Positions 22,365 to 30,349 of a DNA stretch of 35,125 nt are shown in pieces; within the stretch, counting starts at the first letter, position 1, and the number at the start of each line of letters is the position of its first letter. Below the pieces are notes generated by a model. It saw only the letters and a list, made by a program, of their open reading frames with translations, searched no databases and was not told the DNA's origin. The DNA lies in the IMG/VR virus record IMGVR_UViG_3300030329_004722, positions 1-35,125 of that record; one strand, 5' to 3'. The DNA comes from a virus. A program made the translations under genes and the position numbers.

Positions 22365-24311
22365 TCAACTCGTCCTAATCTGGTTGGTCTGTGCTGACTC
22401 CACCGCCGTGGCAATGCGCCGCGCTGTGGATTGGCTATCTTCCAAGGTCACCGCCTGCCCCATGTCAATGTTGATCTGGATTGGTCTGGAGACGTCTTGG
22501 ATGTTGGCCAACTCTTCTGCAAATATCCTAGCATTTTCACGGCCGCTGGTCTGCACTCCTGCCGGTGATGAGATACTTGGAGCGCCACCACCTCCACCGG
22601 CACCGCCTCCACCACCACCAGCACCACCGGCAATGGCTGCAAACTGAGCCGCGGCCACTCCGTGCTGAATCATGCCGACTGGGTCTGGGTATGCAGCAGC
22701 CGCTTGTGCCGTTTCAAAGAGAGCTTTGATTCCAGCCACTGCCCGATCCGATTCAATCACTGTGTCTGCGAGGGTAATCGCCCCAGATACTCCCGCCATC
22801 ACGGCCGCGTTCTGTTGCTGCTGTGCTAGCTTTAGCGCTTCTGCCTGCGCCTTTCTGCGGTTCGCCGCTTTCTCGCTGGACTTCTTTGAGCGCTCTGATG
22901 TCTTGCGGTCAATGTCGTCCATCTTGGACTTGGCTGCTTGGAGAGCTTTTTCAATCTCCAGCCGCTTTTCCATTGTGGAGAGATCTTGCTGGTCAATGTC
23001 AGCAAGCTGCATCTTCAGCTCTAGCCGGACCCTCTCTGCATCGTTGGTCTCTCTCAAGATCTCCAGCTCTTTCTGGGCGCGCTCTTCTCTCTGCCGTGGC
23101 TCCTCGAACTCAGTCCGGAACACATCGGAGATCTCATCCTTTCGGCTTGGACCTGTCGGAGCCAATGCGAGCAATTGTTCACTGAGAGATGGACCCCTGG
23201 CCCCGGTAGGCTTTCCGAGTTGGCTCTTGTCAAACTCCGGCCCGAAGGTCAGAAAGTCACCGGCGCCTGGTGCAGCTGCTTTTGGTTTTGGTGCTTTTCT
23301 TTGTCTTTCTGCGATCTCTCTGAGTCTCTTATCTATTGCGCTGCCTGGTTCCCAAATGCCGGCCCATTGGGCAATCATCCCTGGAGCCGATCTCTTTGCA
23401 ACTTCTAACATCCAGTCTGACGCCATCTCTGCAGCTGAAGCGTTCCTGGCATATGTGAGCAGATTGTCCGAAGCTGTTGTCAGTGTGTCCGCAAACTCTC
23501 CCAAAGCAGTTTGTCCGCTTTCTGTAGTCTTTCCAAAGCCGACCATCGCCAGGGTGGCTTCACCCAGATTCACCGTTAACTGCCCAAATGCTCCTAGGAG
23601 TTTGTCGGCATCTGCCTCCAGTCGTTTTGCGCTCTTTGTTGTTTCGTCGATCGAATCCCTGGCGCCGTCCAGCTTTGGCTTCAGATGTTCGAGCGCTCTC
23701 TCCCACCGGACAGTTGAGTTGGTGATTGTGTTGAAATGCTTGATCTGTTCTGCGGTCAAAAGACCCATCTCTTTGAGCGGTCCGAGGTCTCCTGTAAAAG
23801 CTTCTGAGAGACCCTTTGCGGCATCACTTAGATCTTTTCCGGTCCTGGTGGCCCCGTCCATTGCAAGATCCAAGAGCCCCATGGACTCTTCCAGATCTCC
23901 TGTGGTGCGCAGGATGACATCAAAAGCCCTTGATTGCTCTTCAACTGAGAAGAGAGTTTTTCTGGCACTGTCCTCAAAAGCTATATTGAGCTCTTGAACT
24001 TTCCGCTTGGCTTTGTCCGCACTGAGACCCATCGACTCAAGCCCAAAGGTCAGCCGCTTCTGAACTCGCTGCATGTCAATATAGGACTGTCGCACCTTCT
24101 GGATCGCGCCTGACATCTTGCCGAAAAGATCTTTCCCCACAACAAGAGCATCGTGCATCTTTCTGAGCGACGCGCCGGTTTTATCGCTTCCTTGTTCCAG
24201 CTTTTTAAGCTCTTTTCGAGCCTTCTTAGTCTCAGTGGTGAGAACCTTGAAACCCTTTTCAGCGTCTCCGGTGAGAACCAGTTTGATTCTATGTTCTCGG
24301 TCTTGCGCCAT
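22365..24311 (-). CDS. Tail tape measure protein
   Basis: 648 residues with extended helices and coiled coils over most of its length (KKARKELKKLEQGSDKTG, EEPRQREERAQKELEILRE, KRLEIEKALQAAKSK). Near residues ~520-560 there is a hydrophobic part (VMAGVSGAITLADTV, AQAAAAYPDPVGMIQHGVAAAQFAAIAGGAGG) followed by a Gly-rich run, as in many tape measures whose hydrophobic part crosses membranes on injection. From the known relation of about 0.15 nm per residue, the tail would be near 100 nm, a siphovirus value. It follows the tail chaperone gene by one base. Confidence 0.92.
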   Translation of the reverse strand: MAQDREHRIKLVLTGDAEKGFKVLTTETKKARKELKKLEQGSDKTGASLRKMHDALVVGKDLFGKMSGAIQKVRQSYIDMQRVQKRLTFGLESMGLSADKAKRKVQELNIAFEDSARKTLFSVEEQSRAFDVILRTTGDLEESMGLLDLAMDGATRTGKDLSDAAKGLSEAFTGDLGPLKEMGLLTAEQIKHFNTITNSTVRWERALEHLKPKLDGARDSIDETTKSAKRLEADADKLLGAFGQLTVNLGEATLAMVGFGKTTESGQTALGEFADTLTTASDNLLTYARNASAAEMASDWMLEVAKRSAPGMIAQWAGIWEPGSAIDKRLREIAERQRKAPKPKAAAPGAGDFLTFGPEFDKSQLGKPTGARGPSLSEQLLALAPTGPSRKDEISDVFRTEFEEPRQREERAQKELEILRETNDAERVRLELKMQLADIDQQDLSTMEKRLEIEKALQAAKSKMDDIDRKTSERSKKSSEKAANRRKAQAEALKLAQQQQNAAVMAGVSGAITLADTVIESDRAVAGIKALFETAQAAAAYPDPVGMIQHGVAAAQFAAIAGGAGGGGGGAGGGGGAPSISSPAGVQTSGRENARIFAEELANIQDVSRPIQINIDMGQAVTLEDSQSTARRIATAVESAQTNQIRTS

Positions 24312-24312
24312 G

Positions 24313-24960
24313 TTACCAGCTCACGTTTCCAAGGATATTTTTCCTGATCTCTTTGGCTCTCTCTTGGCCTCTCCGCTCCCTCTCCGCTCCCTGTCTTGCT
24401 CCGGCCATCCCAAGCGCCACAGCTTCATCAAGCTGCACTCTGAGTTGATAGAGCCACCATGGAGCATCCAAGAGCTCTGGACTTTCGGCCAGCCGTCTGA
24501 GCCCCACCAGCGTCATTGCGAACGGTGGCACCCCAGCGAATAAGCAGCGCTCATCTGTGTCTGCTTTACCAGTGCATGCAAGACACTCACATGGACGCTC
24601 GGCCAATTCTGAGTCATAGTCAGTGGCCTTTGTGGATACTTGCAAAGCCTGCCTGACTCCGGTCAGCACATCCGGCGCAAGGCTTGCCGATTGGACAACG
24701 GCGTTTCCCATGTCAACTAGGTGTTCTGTCTCGAAGCTTTGCAAGAGCTCAGTCGCTTCCCACCCGTCCGCATAATTCGAGAGCCAGCGCGCCATAGCCG
24801 CCACCGCAGCTGGTGAGAGAGCGCCGTCATGTACAGCCGGCCCACAGATCTCGACACTCCACACAAGGACTTCTCTGGTCGTTTGCGGGATGAAGAAAAA
24901 GATCTCCTGGTCATTGACCTCAAGCCTCTTATGTAAACACGATTGAGACTTCATCATCAC
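24313..24960 (-). CDS. Tail assembly chaperone candidate
   Basis: 215 residues between tail tube and tape measure genes, the usual place for the tape-measure chaperone. The start region reads GTG-ATG-ATG-AAG; all starts overlap the tail-tube gene. The middle carries CECLACTGKADTDERC, four cysteines that could bind metal, and the C-terminus is charged (GAERERRGQERAKEIRKN). A slippery heptamer for a G/GT-type frameshift is not convincing. The call depends on position. Confidence 0.75.
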   Translation of the reverse strand: MMMKSQSCLHKRLEVNDQEIFFFIPQTTREVLVWSVEICGPAVHDGALSPAAVAAMARWLSNYADGWEATELLQSFETEHLVDMGNAVVQSASLAPDVLTGVRQALQVSTKATDYDSELAERPCECLACTGKADTDERCLFAGVPPFAMTLVGLRRLAESPELLDAPWWLYQLRVQLDEAVALGMAGARQGAERERRGQERAKEIRKNILGNVSW

Positions 24961-25975
24961 CCGTTAAGCTGCTGTAACCATTGAGAAAGAAAGGAATGTC
25001 CCAAGCTCTCAATCCGCCAACATCAGCCGGCCCTGGTCTGCCCACCTGCATCTTCTGGATCGTGAATGTGATCGTGTCAGTGGTGTTGGTAAACACTAGG
25101 CTTGCTGCCATCTCTCCCGATGACTGCCAGTCAGCCAAAGCGTCACTGTATGCCGTGTCACCGTCAACCAATTGGAAGGTTCCATTTGGCCTTGAAGCCG
25201 CGGCCCTGGTCAAGAGAACCTTGGATGTGGTGGGACTGCCAAGCATCACCTGCACTGGTGACATAGACCAAGCCATGTCCAAAGACAGACTGGCTATTGG
25301 ATAGCTATTCCCGCCGATTGTGACGGTGGCATTCTGGCAGATCAACCGGTCCTTGTCTGGATAGCTTGCCGTGTTGGCGCCACCGGTGGCCCCTCCGGAG
25401 TAGTCAAGCGCCGGCGTTCCATCCGCTGCAAAGTAAGACCTCGCCGCCGTGAAGTCATCGAAGGAAGCGCTCATTCCATCCCATGTCAGCGTTGCCTCTG
25501 TTGAGATGGCAAAGTCAAAAGACATCGAGCCGCGGCATCCAAATGCTCTGATCGCCCGATAGTCTCCGGACTCAAGCTCTCTCTCGTACTTCCAGAAGGA
25601 AGCGCCGGCCACTGCTGCCGTTGATGGTGCATAGGTCACCGACACACCCGGAGATACCGTCTCTGAGAAGTTAGCCGCTTTGAGCAGTGGCGCCCAGTTG
25701 GGAGCCGTTCCAGCCGCTCCAGACTTTCCACGCATGGGAGATGTGACCGCCACTGTATTGTGGTTTGGGATCTGTGTGTGTCGGATGCCAGAAGCTGAAC
25801 CTCTGAGCTGGTCCGGCTCATACTGCTCGGCAACTGGTGTGATATCCAGCGTTGTGAATGGCTGATAAACAAAAGCCGCGCCACCTGCCACGATGTCTGC
25901 GTTGATCTGGTCGGTCCCATAGACGGACTCTTCTTCACAAATCGCAATCCCATATCTTGAAGATAAGATGCTCAT
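24929..25975 (-). CDS. Major tail tube protein
   Basis: 348 residues; AAGGAGAACC gives a strong ribosome site, fitting high expression. It starts SSRYGIAICEEESVYGTDQIN, then FTTLDITPVAEQYEPDQLRG, a typical start of phage tail-tube proteins, and continues with beta-rich halves containing PNHNTVAVTSPMRG and FWKYERELESGDYRAIRAFGCRGSMSFD. The C-terminal GYSSLTGDDEVSIVFT is also a tube-protein-like close. It polymerises as hexamer rings around the tape measure. Confidence 0.87.
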   Translation of the reverse strand: MSILSSRYGIAICEEESVYGTDQINADIVAGGAAFVYQPFTTLDITPVAEQYEPDQLRGSASGIRHTQIPNHNTVAVTSPMRGKSGAAGTAPNWAPLLKAANFSETVSPGVSVTYAPSTAAVAGASFWKYERELESGDYRAIRAFGCRGSMSFDFAISTEATLTWDGMSASFDDFTAARSYFAADGTPALDYSGGATGGANTASYPDKDRLICQNATVTIGGNSYPIASLSLDMAWSMSPVQVMLGSPTTSKVLLTRAAASRPNGTFQLVDGDTAYSDALADWQSSGEMAASLVFTNTTDTITFTIQKMQVGRPGPADVGGLRAWDIPFFLNGYSSLTGDDEVSIVFT

Positions 25976-25987
25976 TCTCGGTTCTCC

Positions 25988-26566
25988 TTACGGTACCGCG
26001 CCGATCTGCGGCACTGGTAGTCTTGTATCTTGTGTCATTGTCCATGAACTGTATGCAATTCCACCGAGCTCTCGCCCTTCGATGAAAGAGACCGCTCCTT
26101 GTTCTTCTTCCAGAATCAGATCGTTGATATCATCCGGATTGATTCCGTACTTGAGAAGCGTCTCAATCACCCCGGCGTTGTAATAGTGCGCCCGAAGCTG
26201 CATGATCTCAGCCGTCGTGATTGTCTTGTCGAAGTACTGAAAGACGTCCTGTGGCGCCATCCTGAAAGCCACAACCACAGCGACCCCAACCTCTGTTGTG
26301 GAGCCGTATTCCGTTGGACCCTGGAGCCGTCTTTGGATCGTCCTGCGGATGGTGGAAGGGTAGACATAGACAGCCGTGTTGTGGACCATTGGCTCATCTA
26401 GCCGCGCTTCTTCAGGGATTGAGAAATAAGCATGGTTAGCAGGGGAGGGTAGGTAAAGCTGGACCGGCGCACCAATCGCTGCGAGCTCTGTTTCAAGCTT
26501 CGCTTGGAGCACAGTGATCACCCGCTCAATAATGCGCGGGGTTGCTGTTGCCAGGCTCTTACTCAT
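25988..26566 (-). CDS. Tail terminator/minor tail protein
   Basis: 192 residues. It opens with a helix (RIIERVITVLQAKLETELAAIG), then has VYVYPSTIRRTIQRRLQG and EVGVAVVVAFRMAPQ, giving an alpha/beta mix like tail-terminator proteins that cap the tube. Its place just before the tail tube and after the completion protein agrees. It overlaps the upstream 47-residue gene by 8 bp. Confidence 0.75.
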   Translation of the reverse strand: MSKSLATATPRIIERVITVLQAKLETELAAIGAPVQLYLPSPANHAYFSIPEEARLDEPMVHNTAVYVYPSTIRRTIQRRLQGPTEYGSTTEVGVAVVVAFRMAPQDVFQYFDKTITTAEIMQLRAHYYNAGVIETLLKYGINPDDINDLILEEEQGAVSFIEGRELGGIAYSSWTMTQDTRLPVPQIGAVP

Positions 26567-26702
26567 CGTCTCCGCTTGTCAGCTGCTTTGCGTAGGGCGC
26601 AAAGGCTTCCCATTCCTGCTTCTTGATCTTGATCTTGTCTCCTCTCCGGAGCTCTTTGCCTTTGTACAAGATCGTCGTGTTGGCTGTGATCTCAATCTTC
26701 AT
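26559..26702 (-). CDS. Small head-tail module protein
   Basis: 47 residues. The ATG at 26702 forms an ATGA overlap with the preceding gene; a longer in-frame start would lie deep inside that gene and is rejected. MKIEITANTTILYKGKELRRGDKIKIKKQEWEAF (shown here in part) reads as a small SH3-like beta barrel with a short helix. Small proteins of this style accompany head-completion genes. Its function is unknown. Confidence 0.7.
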   Translation of the reverse strand: MKIEITANTTILYKGKELRRGDKIKIKKQEWEAFAPYAKQLTSGDDE

Positions 26703-27085
26703 GTCGTCCCGTCCAAGATATAGTCCGCCATCTTTTTCCCGACTTTCTTCCTGAAAGATGGCATTGCTCGGAAGTGGCTTTTCATGCCCTTTGACTTTCT
26801 CCAAGCTCTGTATGGGTAAGAGTACTTCAACTTGGTCCCAATCGTGAAGACATAGCCGGCACCCACCCGTTGACTCTGAAAAATATGATCCGGATGGTTA
26901 ACGTCTATGAGACTTGGCCCCAATCGGTTCATCTCTCCAACCGGTTTTCTGCGCATTTGTTTCTTTAGTGTTTCGGCCATCATCCGATCCACTTCTGGAC
27001 CGATCTTTTGGGGGGCCGAAGATCTCCGACTCCAACCATTTACGCGCTCTTGAATCCTGTCCATTGCTGAAATGTCCATTTCCAT
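26699..27085 (-). CDS. Head-tail/tail completion protein (gp10- or virion-morphogenesis-like)
   Basis: 128 basic residues with GAGGTG before the ATG. The sequence has an N-terminal helix, a central VFTIGTKLKYSYPYRAW segment and the basic C-terminal KKVGKKMADYILDGT. The pattern of helix, GTxxxYA-type strand and final helix is shared by HK97 gp10 and Mu virion-morphogenesis proteins that complete the head-tail junction. The gene order supports it. Confidence 0.78.
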   Translation of the reverse strand: MEMDISAMDRIQERVNGWSRRSSAPQKIGPEVDRMMAETLKKQMRRKPVGEMNRLGPSLIDVNHPDHIFQSQRVGAGYVFTIGTKLKYSYPYRAWRKSKGMKSHFRAMPSFRKKVGKKMADYILDGTT

Positions 27086-27093
27086 GTTGCACC

Positions 27094-27525
27094 TCAGAAT
27101 TGAAAGTTGATTCCGGAGAACTTCGCGGGAATCTTGTTCGTGCTCGTGTCAATGTTGCTGGTGGCCTTAACACCTCTTGCCGGGATAATGCTCGGCCGGT
27201 CTCCAAACCACTTGAGAGCCGAGTCCCACTGCTCTCTGGCCTGGTCCAAGAGTGGCCCAGTTTGTCCGATCTTGAGCAGACTTCTCATGACACAATAGTT
27301 GATGATCGCGCTTTGCATCTGCTGCTTCGAGTCATCATCAAGAGCTGTCTGGTCAATGCCGGCTTTGTCCAACATGCCGGTGATGGTGGCGTTGGCTTCC
27401 GGTATGAAATAGTTGTCAATGTCCGCAGTGGACAAAGGCTTGGATGTGGGTGAGATCTGAGAGCTATCAAATGGCAAATGTTCGACCACTTGCGCGCTTG
27501 TCACTCCATAGTCAATGACCGCCAT
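27094..27525 (-). CDS. Head-tail adaptor (Mu gp36-like)
   Basis: 143 residues with GGAGGG upstream. The start (YGVTSAQVVEHLPF), the DIDNYFIPEANATITGMLDKAGI helix and a second helix (QQMQSAIINYCVMRSLLKIG) resemble DUF1320/gp36-type connector proteins that bind below the portal. The C-terminus is strand-like. It overlaps the SAP-domain gene by 14 bp. Confidence 0.75.
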   Translation of the reverse strand: MAVIDYGVTSAQVVEHLPFDSSQISPTSKPLSTADIDNYFIPEANATITGMLDKAGIDQTALDDDSKQQMQSAIINYCVMRSLLKIGQTGPLLDQAREQWDSALKWFGDRPSIIPARGVKATSNIDTSTNKIPAKFSGINFQF

Positions 27526-27955
27526 CGGATCCCTCCAGACGTCGGATCACATCGGCCTTGGCACCGTAGATGGGCAAGCCCCGATCCTTGCACAAGTCGC
27601 GCAGATCACGGAGCTTGAGCCCATCATACTTTGATGGCGCCGCCGGCTCACTCCGGCCAATCCCTGGTAGAGATGAGCCGACTATTTTTGTAAAGACTTC
27701 TCTTAGATCTGTTGCTCTCTTGGCCGGATGGCCGTCCCTAGTCCACTTGCACCAAGCGTGCATCACAGCCTCTGGAGCTCCTTTGACGACTTCCAGATAT
27801 TCCTCTGGACGCAAGAGCCTAGCACTGAGACCCGGCCGCTTGACCAAGTTTTCCGGTGAGATGTCCACCGCTTCAAAAGGATAAGCCAAGATCCATTCAC
27901 CAGAAGAAGAATGAACTCGGATTGGCCGCACTCCACACCAAATATGGATGCCCAT
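27512..27955 (-). CDS. SAP-domain head protein
   Basis: 147 residues with GGAGAAG upstream. The N-terminal half has strands with a possible gp35-like shape (IHIWCGVRPIRVHSSSGEWILAYPF). The last ~35 residues (YDGLKLRDLRDLCKDRGLP, then GAKADVIRRLEG) form a SAP motif, a two-helix nucleic-acid-binding element that is common at the C-terminus of small phage head proteins next to the capsid gene. It may contact packaged DNA or simply join the capsid. Confidence 0.85.
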   Translation of the reverse strand: MGIHIWCGVRPIRVHSSSGEWILAYPFEAVDISPENLVKRPGLSARLLRPEEYLEVVKGAPEAVMHAWCKWTRDGHPAKRATDLREVFTKIVGSSLPGIGRSEPAAPSKYDGLKLRDLRDLCKDRGLPIYGAKADVIRRLEGSDGGH

Positions 27956-27972
27956 TTCGTTCTTCTCCTAGT

Positions 27973-28857
27973 TTAGATTACACCGGTAAGTACAACCGCC
28001 ATCTCTTGATGGGGTCTGACGATATCAACCCGGCGCGTGAATCGAATCTCTTCAATTTCGCTGCGCATATCGCGCTGGCTTTCGCTTGTACCGCTTCCCA
28101 TCTCTGCCATTATAAGATCGGATTTGTGTCCGACCCATGCTGTACCATCGAACTGGTAAGCGAGAGTAACAGCCGCAGCAGGGTTGGCGCTATTGTAGAG
28201 CCGGCCACCGATGACAATGTTGGTAAAGTTGGGCCAGATACCCCGAAGAGCCATCCCAAGCTCACCTTCACTGATGGCGCCTCCAGAATAATTGGAGAAC
28301 CGCGCCGTGAAGTCTGGATGCTCCTGGAGAGCGAAACCAACATCATTGCCAAGACAAATGGTATCACCGAAACCACAAGTGCGGACTGCGGTTTGGATAT
28401 CGTCAAGCGGAGTGGAAGCCGGGTTGGTCCACACACCACCACCGACTGCTACAGCAGTGTTAAGCGCTGCACTGGTGAGCACCGTATTGAGAGCGGCATC
28501 AATTCCCGCTCCAGCCTGCTGCCGGCATCGTCTAGCGATGACTTCGAGAGCGCTATAATTCATAGCCTCCAGGCTCATCCGGACCCCGTCAGCCACTCCT
28601 CCCACGCCCACAAAACGCAGGGTGGAATAGGTCGTGCTGGAAAAGTCCATGATCTCAACGGGTGGCTGGGCGCCTTCGGCGATTCCGCCGCGAAGCTGTG
28701 CCAGGCTGTTGATGGATGGAGCTGTTGGAAGAACTCCAGCAATGTCAGCCACCTCAATCCGGCTGGCCAATTCGTCTGCAAGACTAGTTGTCTCGCTCTC
28801 AAGTCCCCGGAAGGTCTCATCCAAGACCAACTGCGGGATGTTTGCAGTGTTGAACAT
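27973..28857 (-). CDS. Major capsid protein
   Basis: 294 residues; AAGGAGAATGAGAA precedes the ATG, giving a very strong ribosome site. It lies directly after the protease/scaffold and decoration genes, where the capsid gene is expected. FSSTTYSTLRFVGVGGVADGVRMSLEAMNYSALEVIARRC and the C-terminal HKSDLIMAEMG...EIRFTRRVDIVRPHQEMAVVLTGV fit an HK97-fold protein of the Mu T type, with an A-domain-like end. No other candidate of suitable size exists in the head module. Confidence 0.87.
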   Translation of the reverse strand: MFNTANIPQLVLDETFRGLESETTSLADELASRIEVADIAGVLPTAPSINSLAQLRGGIAEGAQPPVEIMDFSSTTYSTLRFVGVGGVADGVRMSLEAMNYSALEVIARRCRQQAGAGIDAALNTVLTSAALNTAVAVGGGVWTNPASTPLDDIQTAVRTCGFGDTICLGNDVGFALQEHPDFTARFSNYSGGAISEGELGMALRGIWPNFTNIVIGGRLYNSANPAAAVTLAYQFDGTAWVGHKSDLIMAEMGSGTSESQRDMRSEIEEIRFTRRVDIVRPHQEMAVVLTGVI

Positions 28858-28882
28858 TTCTCATTCTCCTTAGTTGGTCTGA

Positions 28883-29245
28883 TTAGGTTTCTTTGGTTCC
28901 CTGAGTCCACAACAAGCTATCGACGTAATCACCCGCGGTTCCGGCCTCAAGAGCCAAGCCCACGATGTAATTACCAACGGTTCCGTCGTGGTCCTCGACC
29001 GTGCCGTTCGTAGAGGCCATCAGCAACGATCCAGCCGTGACCGTCCCACCTGCGATTAGGTAAGTGCGGCCGAACGTTCTGCAACTAGTGTGATCCCCGT
29101 TTGCATAGGAGTCTTCCACGTTTCCGATGGGAAGAACCGTTGGCCCCGTGGTCTCCACAAGAGCTCCGCCAGACACTGAGCACAGTGCGTAGCGATCCAA
29201 AGCTGCTCCGGCGAGAAATGCGCCGGTGGTATGATTCTGACTCAT
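28883..29245 (-). CDS. Capsid decoration protein (DUF2190-like)
   Basis: 120 residues with GGAGAGG upstream. The sequence (GAFLAGAALDRYALCSVSGGALVET, GRTYLIAGGTVTAGSLLMAST, GLALEAGTAGDYVDSLLW) is a small beta-barrel typical of DUF2190 decoration proteins, which sit next to capsid genes and stabilise the shell. It shows the repeated G-x-A-L-x-x-Y/G pattern of that family. Confidence 0.82.
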   Translation of the reverse strand: MSQNHTTGAFLAGAALDRYALCSVSGGALVETTGPTVLPIGNVEDSYANGDHTSCRTFGRTYLIAGGTVTAGSLLMASTNGTVEDHDGTVGNYIVGLALEAGTAGDYVDSLLWTQGTKET

Positions 29246-29260
29246 ATCTTCCTCTCCTTG

Positions 29261-29734
29261 TTATTGCAGAAGGCTCGGCGCATTCTGCTGAATCCATTTG
29301 ATTGTTTCTGGTCCCGGTTTGCATCCTGCCTTGGCTGCTCGCTGTCTGGCTTCTCCCATGGAGATGGAGCCCACAGCCGCTTCACCAATGGTTCCGATCT
29401 CTCGGCCGCGGCGGTTCTTGGATGCTTCCGAAAGCAGCTTGGCCTGACGCTTGTACATCTCAGGCTTGTCCAGCATGAGCTCTGCCAAGTCCCGTGTTGT
29501 TTGGTCGTCCAAGCCGTAGGCTGACTTGACAGTGTTGATGGCGTTGGCCTCTGCAAGCTGTCTTTCCAGCTGAGTAACCCGGTCGCTCATCGCGATCTCT
29601 TCGTTGACCTCCTCTTCAGTCATAGCCTGCTCTGCAAGCCATTCCTCAATTTTGGAAATCCGGTCCTCGATGAGGGCCATTCGATCCACCTCTTCCTCGT
29701 TCTCTACGAGGAGCTCCTGCTGTTCTTCTGACAT
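29261..29734 (-). CDS. Possible internal scaffold start (Z-like)
   Basis: Residues 206-362 of the protease frame, starting at ATG 29734 behind GAGGGATTGAA. They comprise only the coiled-coil scaffold part (EEQQELLVENEEEV ... WLAEQAMTEEEVNEEIAM). Mu and other phages make their scaffold from such an internal start. Whether it is used here is unproven. Confidence 0.35.
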   Translation of the reverse strand: MSEEQQELLVENEEEVDRMALIEDRISKIEEWLAEQAMTEEEVNEEIAMSDRVTQLERQLAEANAINTVKSAYGLDDQTTRDLAELMLDKPEMYKRQAKLLSEASKNRRGREIGTIGEAAVGSISMGEARQRAAKAGCKPGPETIKWIQQNAPSLLQ

Positions 29735-30349
29735 TTCAATCCCTCGTTGGATTAGTCCGTTCTCTGACATGGTGTAGTGTTGCTGTGGTGGCTGTAGGTT
29801 CTTCAGGTGTGGCACTGAGACCCACGATACTTCTCGCAAAAAATTGGAGAGCATCCGGCCGCTGTGCGTATCTTCAAACTCTTCAAAGAAAGACGGGGAG
29901 ACATTGCGCCGCTTGCCTTGCTCGACTTCTGCCAGCACTCCCTCTGCAAGCTCCAGGTCAGCAAACAAGCCGCCATCCTTTGCAAAGAGCCGCTTGACTA
30001 TGCCCAATACACAGCCGTCTGAGTTGTGCTCTTGGAGAACCGGTGGATAGTATCCACGCTCGGCCATCAGCTCAAAGCTCTCGAGCATCAGCTTGCAGAA
30101 CTCATCATCAACCACGAAGTCACCGACCGGATGAGATACATGGCCAGGCGCAAAGATCTGGACGGCTTCCAAGATGTCTTGCTCTGCTAAGTCTTTGACT
30201 GCTGAGTAGGCTGTCTTCATCGCTTCGCCCTCATCACCGGTCTTCTTCAATACTGATTGAAATACTTGGATCCACTGGCGCCGCTTCTGGAGCGGCATCC
30301 TCTGGACTGCCGGCGGGAGACTCTGGTCCATCGGTCCTGTGTATGGCAT
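29261..30349 (-). CDS. Prohead protease/scaffold with N-terminal ChaB-like segment
   Basis: 362 residues. Residues ~9-54 (SLPPAVQRMPLQ, RRQWIQVFQSVL, AMKTAYSAVKDL) resemble ChaB domains. Residues ~100-190 match the Mu I protease: EHNSDGCVLGIVKRL (His108) and RRNVSPSFFEEF (Ser151), then VSWVSVPHLKNLQP. The C-terminal half is a helical scaffold rich in Glu. An in-frame ATG at 29734 with AGGG upstream could make a 157-residue scaffold alone, as gene Z does inside I in Mu. The first 116 bp overlap the portal gene in another frame. Confidence 0.85.
   Translation of the reverse strand: MPYTGPMDQSLPPAVQRMPLQKRRQWIQVFQSVLKKTGDEGEAMKTAYSAVKDLAEQDILEAVQIFAPGHVSHPVGDFVVDDEFCKLMLESFELMAERGYYPPVLQEHNSDGCVLGIVKRLFAKDGGLFADLELAEGVLAEVEQGKRRNVSPSFFEEFEDTHSGRMLSNFLREVSWVSVPHLKNLQPPQQHYTMSENGLIQRGIEMSEEQQELLVENEEEVDRMALIEDRISKIEEWLAEQAMTEEEVNEEIAMSDRVTQLERQLAEANAINTVKSAYGLDDQTTRDLAELMLDKPEMYKRQAKLLSEASKNRRGREIGTIGEAAVGSISMGEARQRAAKAGCKPGPETIKWIQQNAPSLLQ

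Noticed and set aside
22672-23997. A 441-codon open frame on the plus strand
   Set aside because: It lies wholly opposite the tape measure gene, is Ser-rich low-complexity, and has no ribosome site. It is the antisense shadow of a helical protein.
24313-24400. Programmed frameshift in the tail chaperone gene
   Set aside because: Only a GAAAAAT-like run is seen near the end, not a canonical slippery heptamer in the right phase.
27856-29013. A 385-codon open frame on the plus strand
   Set aside because: It runs antisense across the capsid gene and its neighbours; the capsid gene has a strong ribosome site and a recognisable role.
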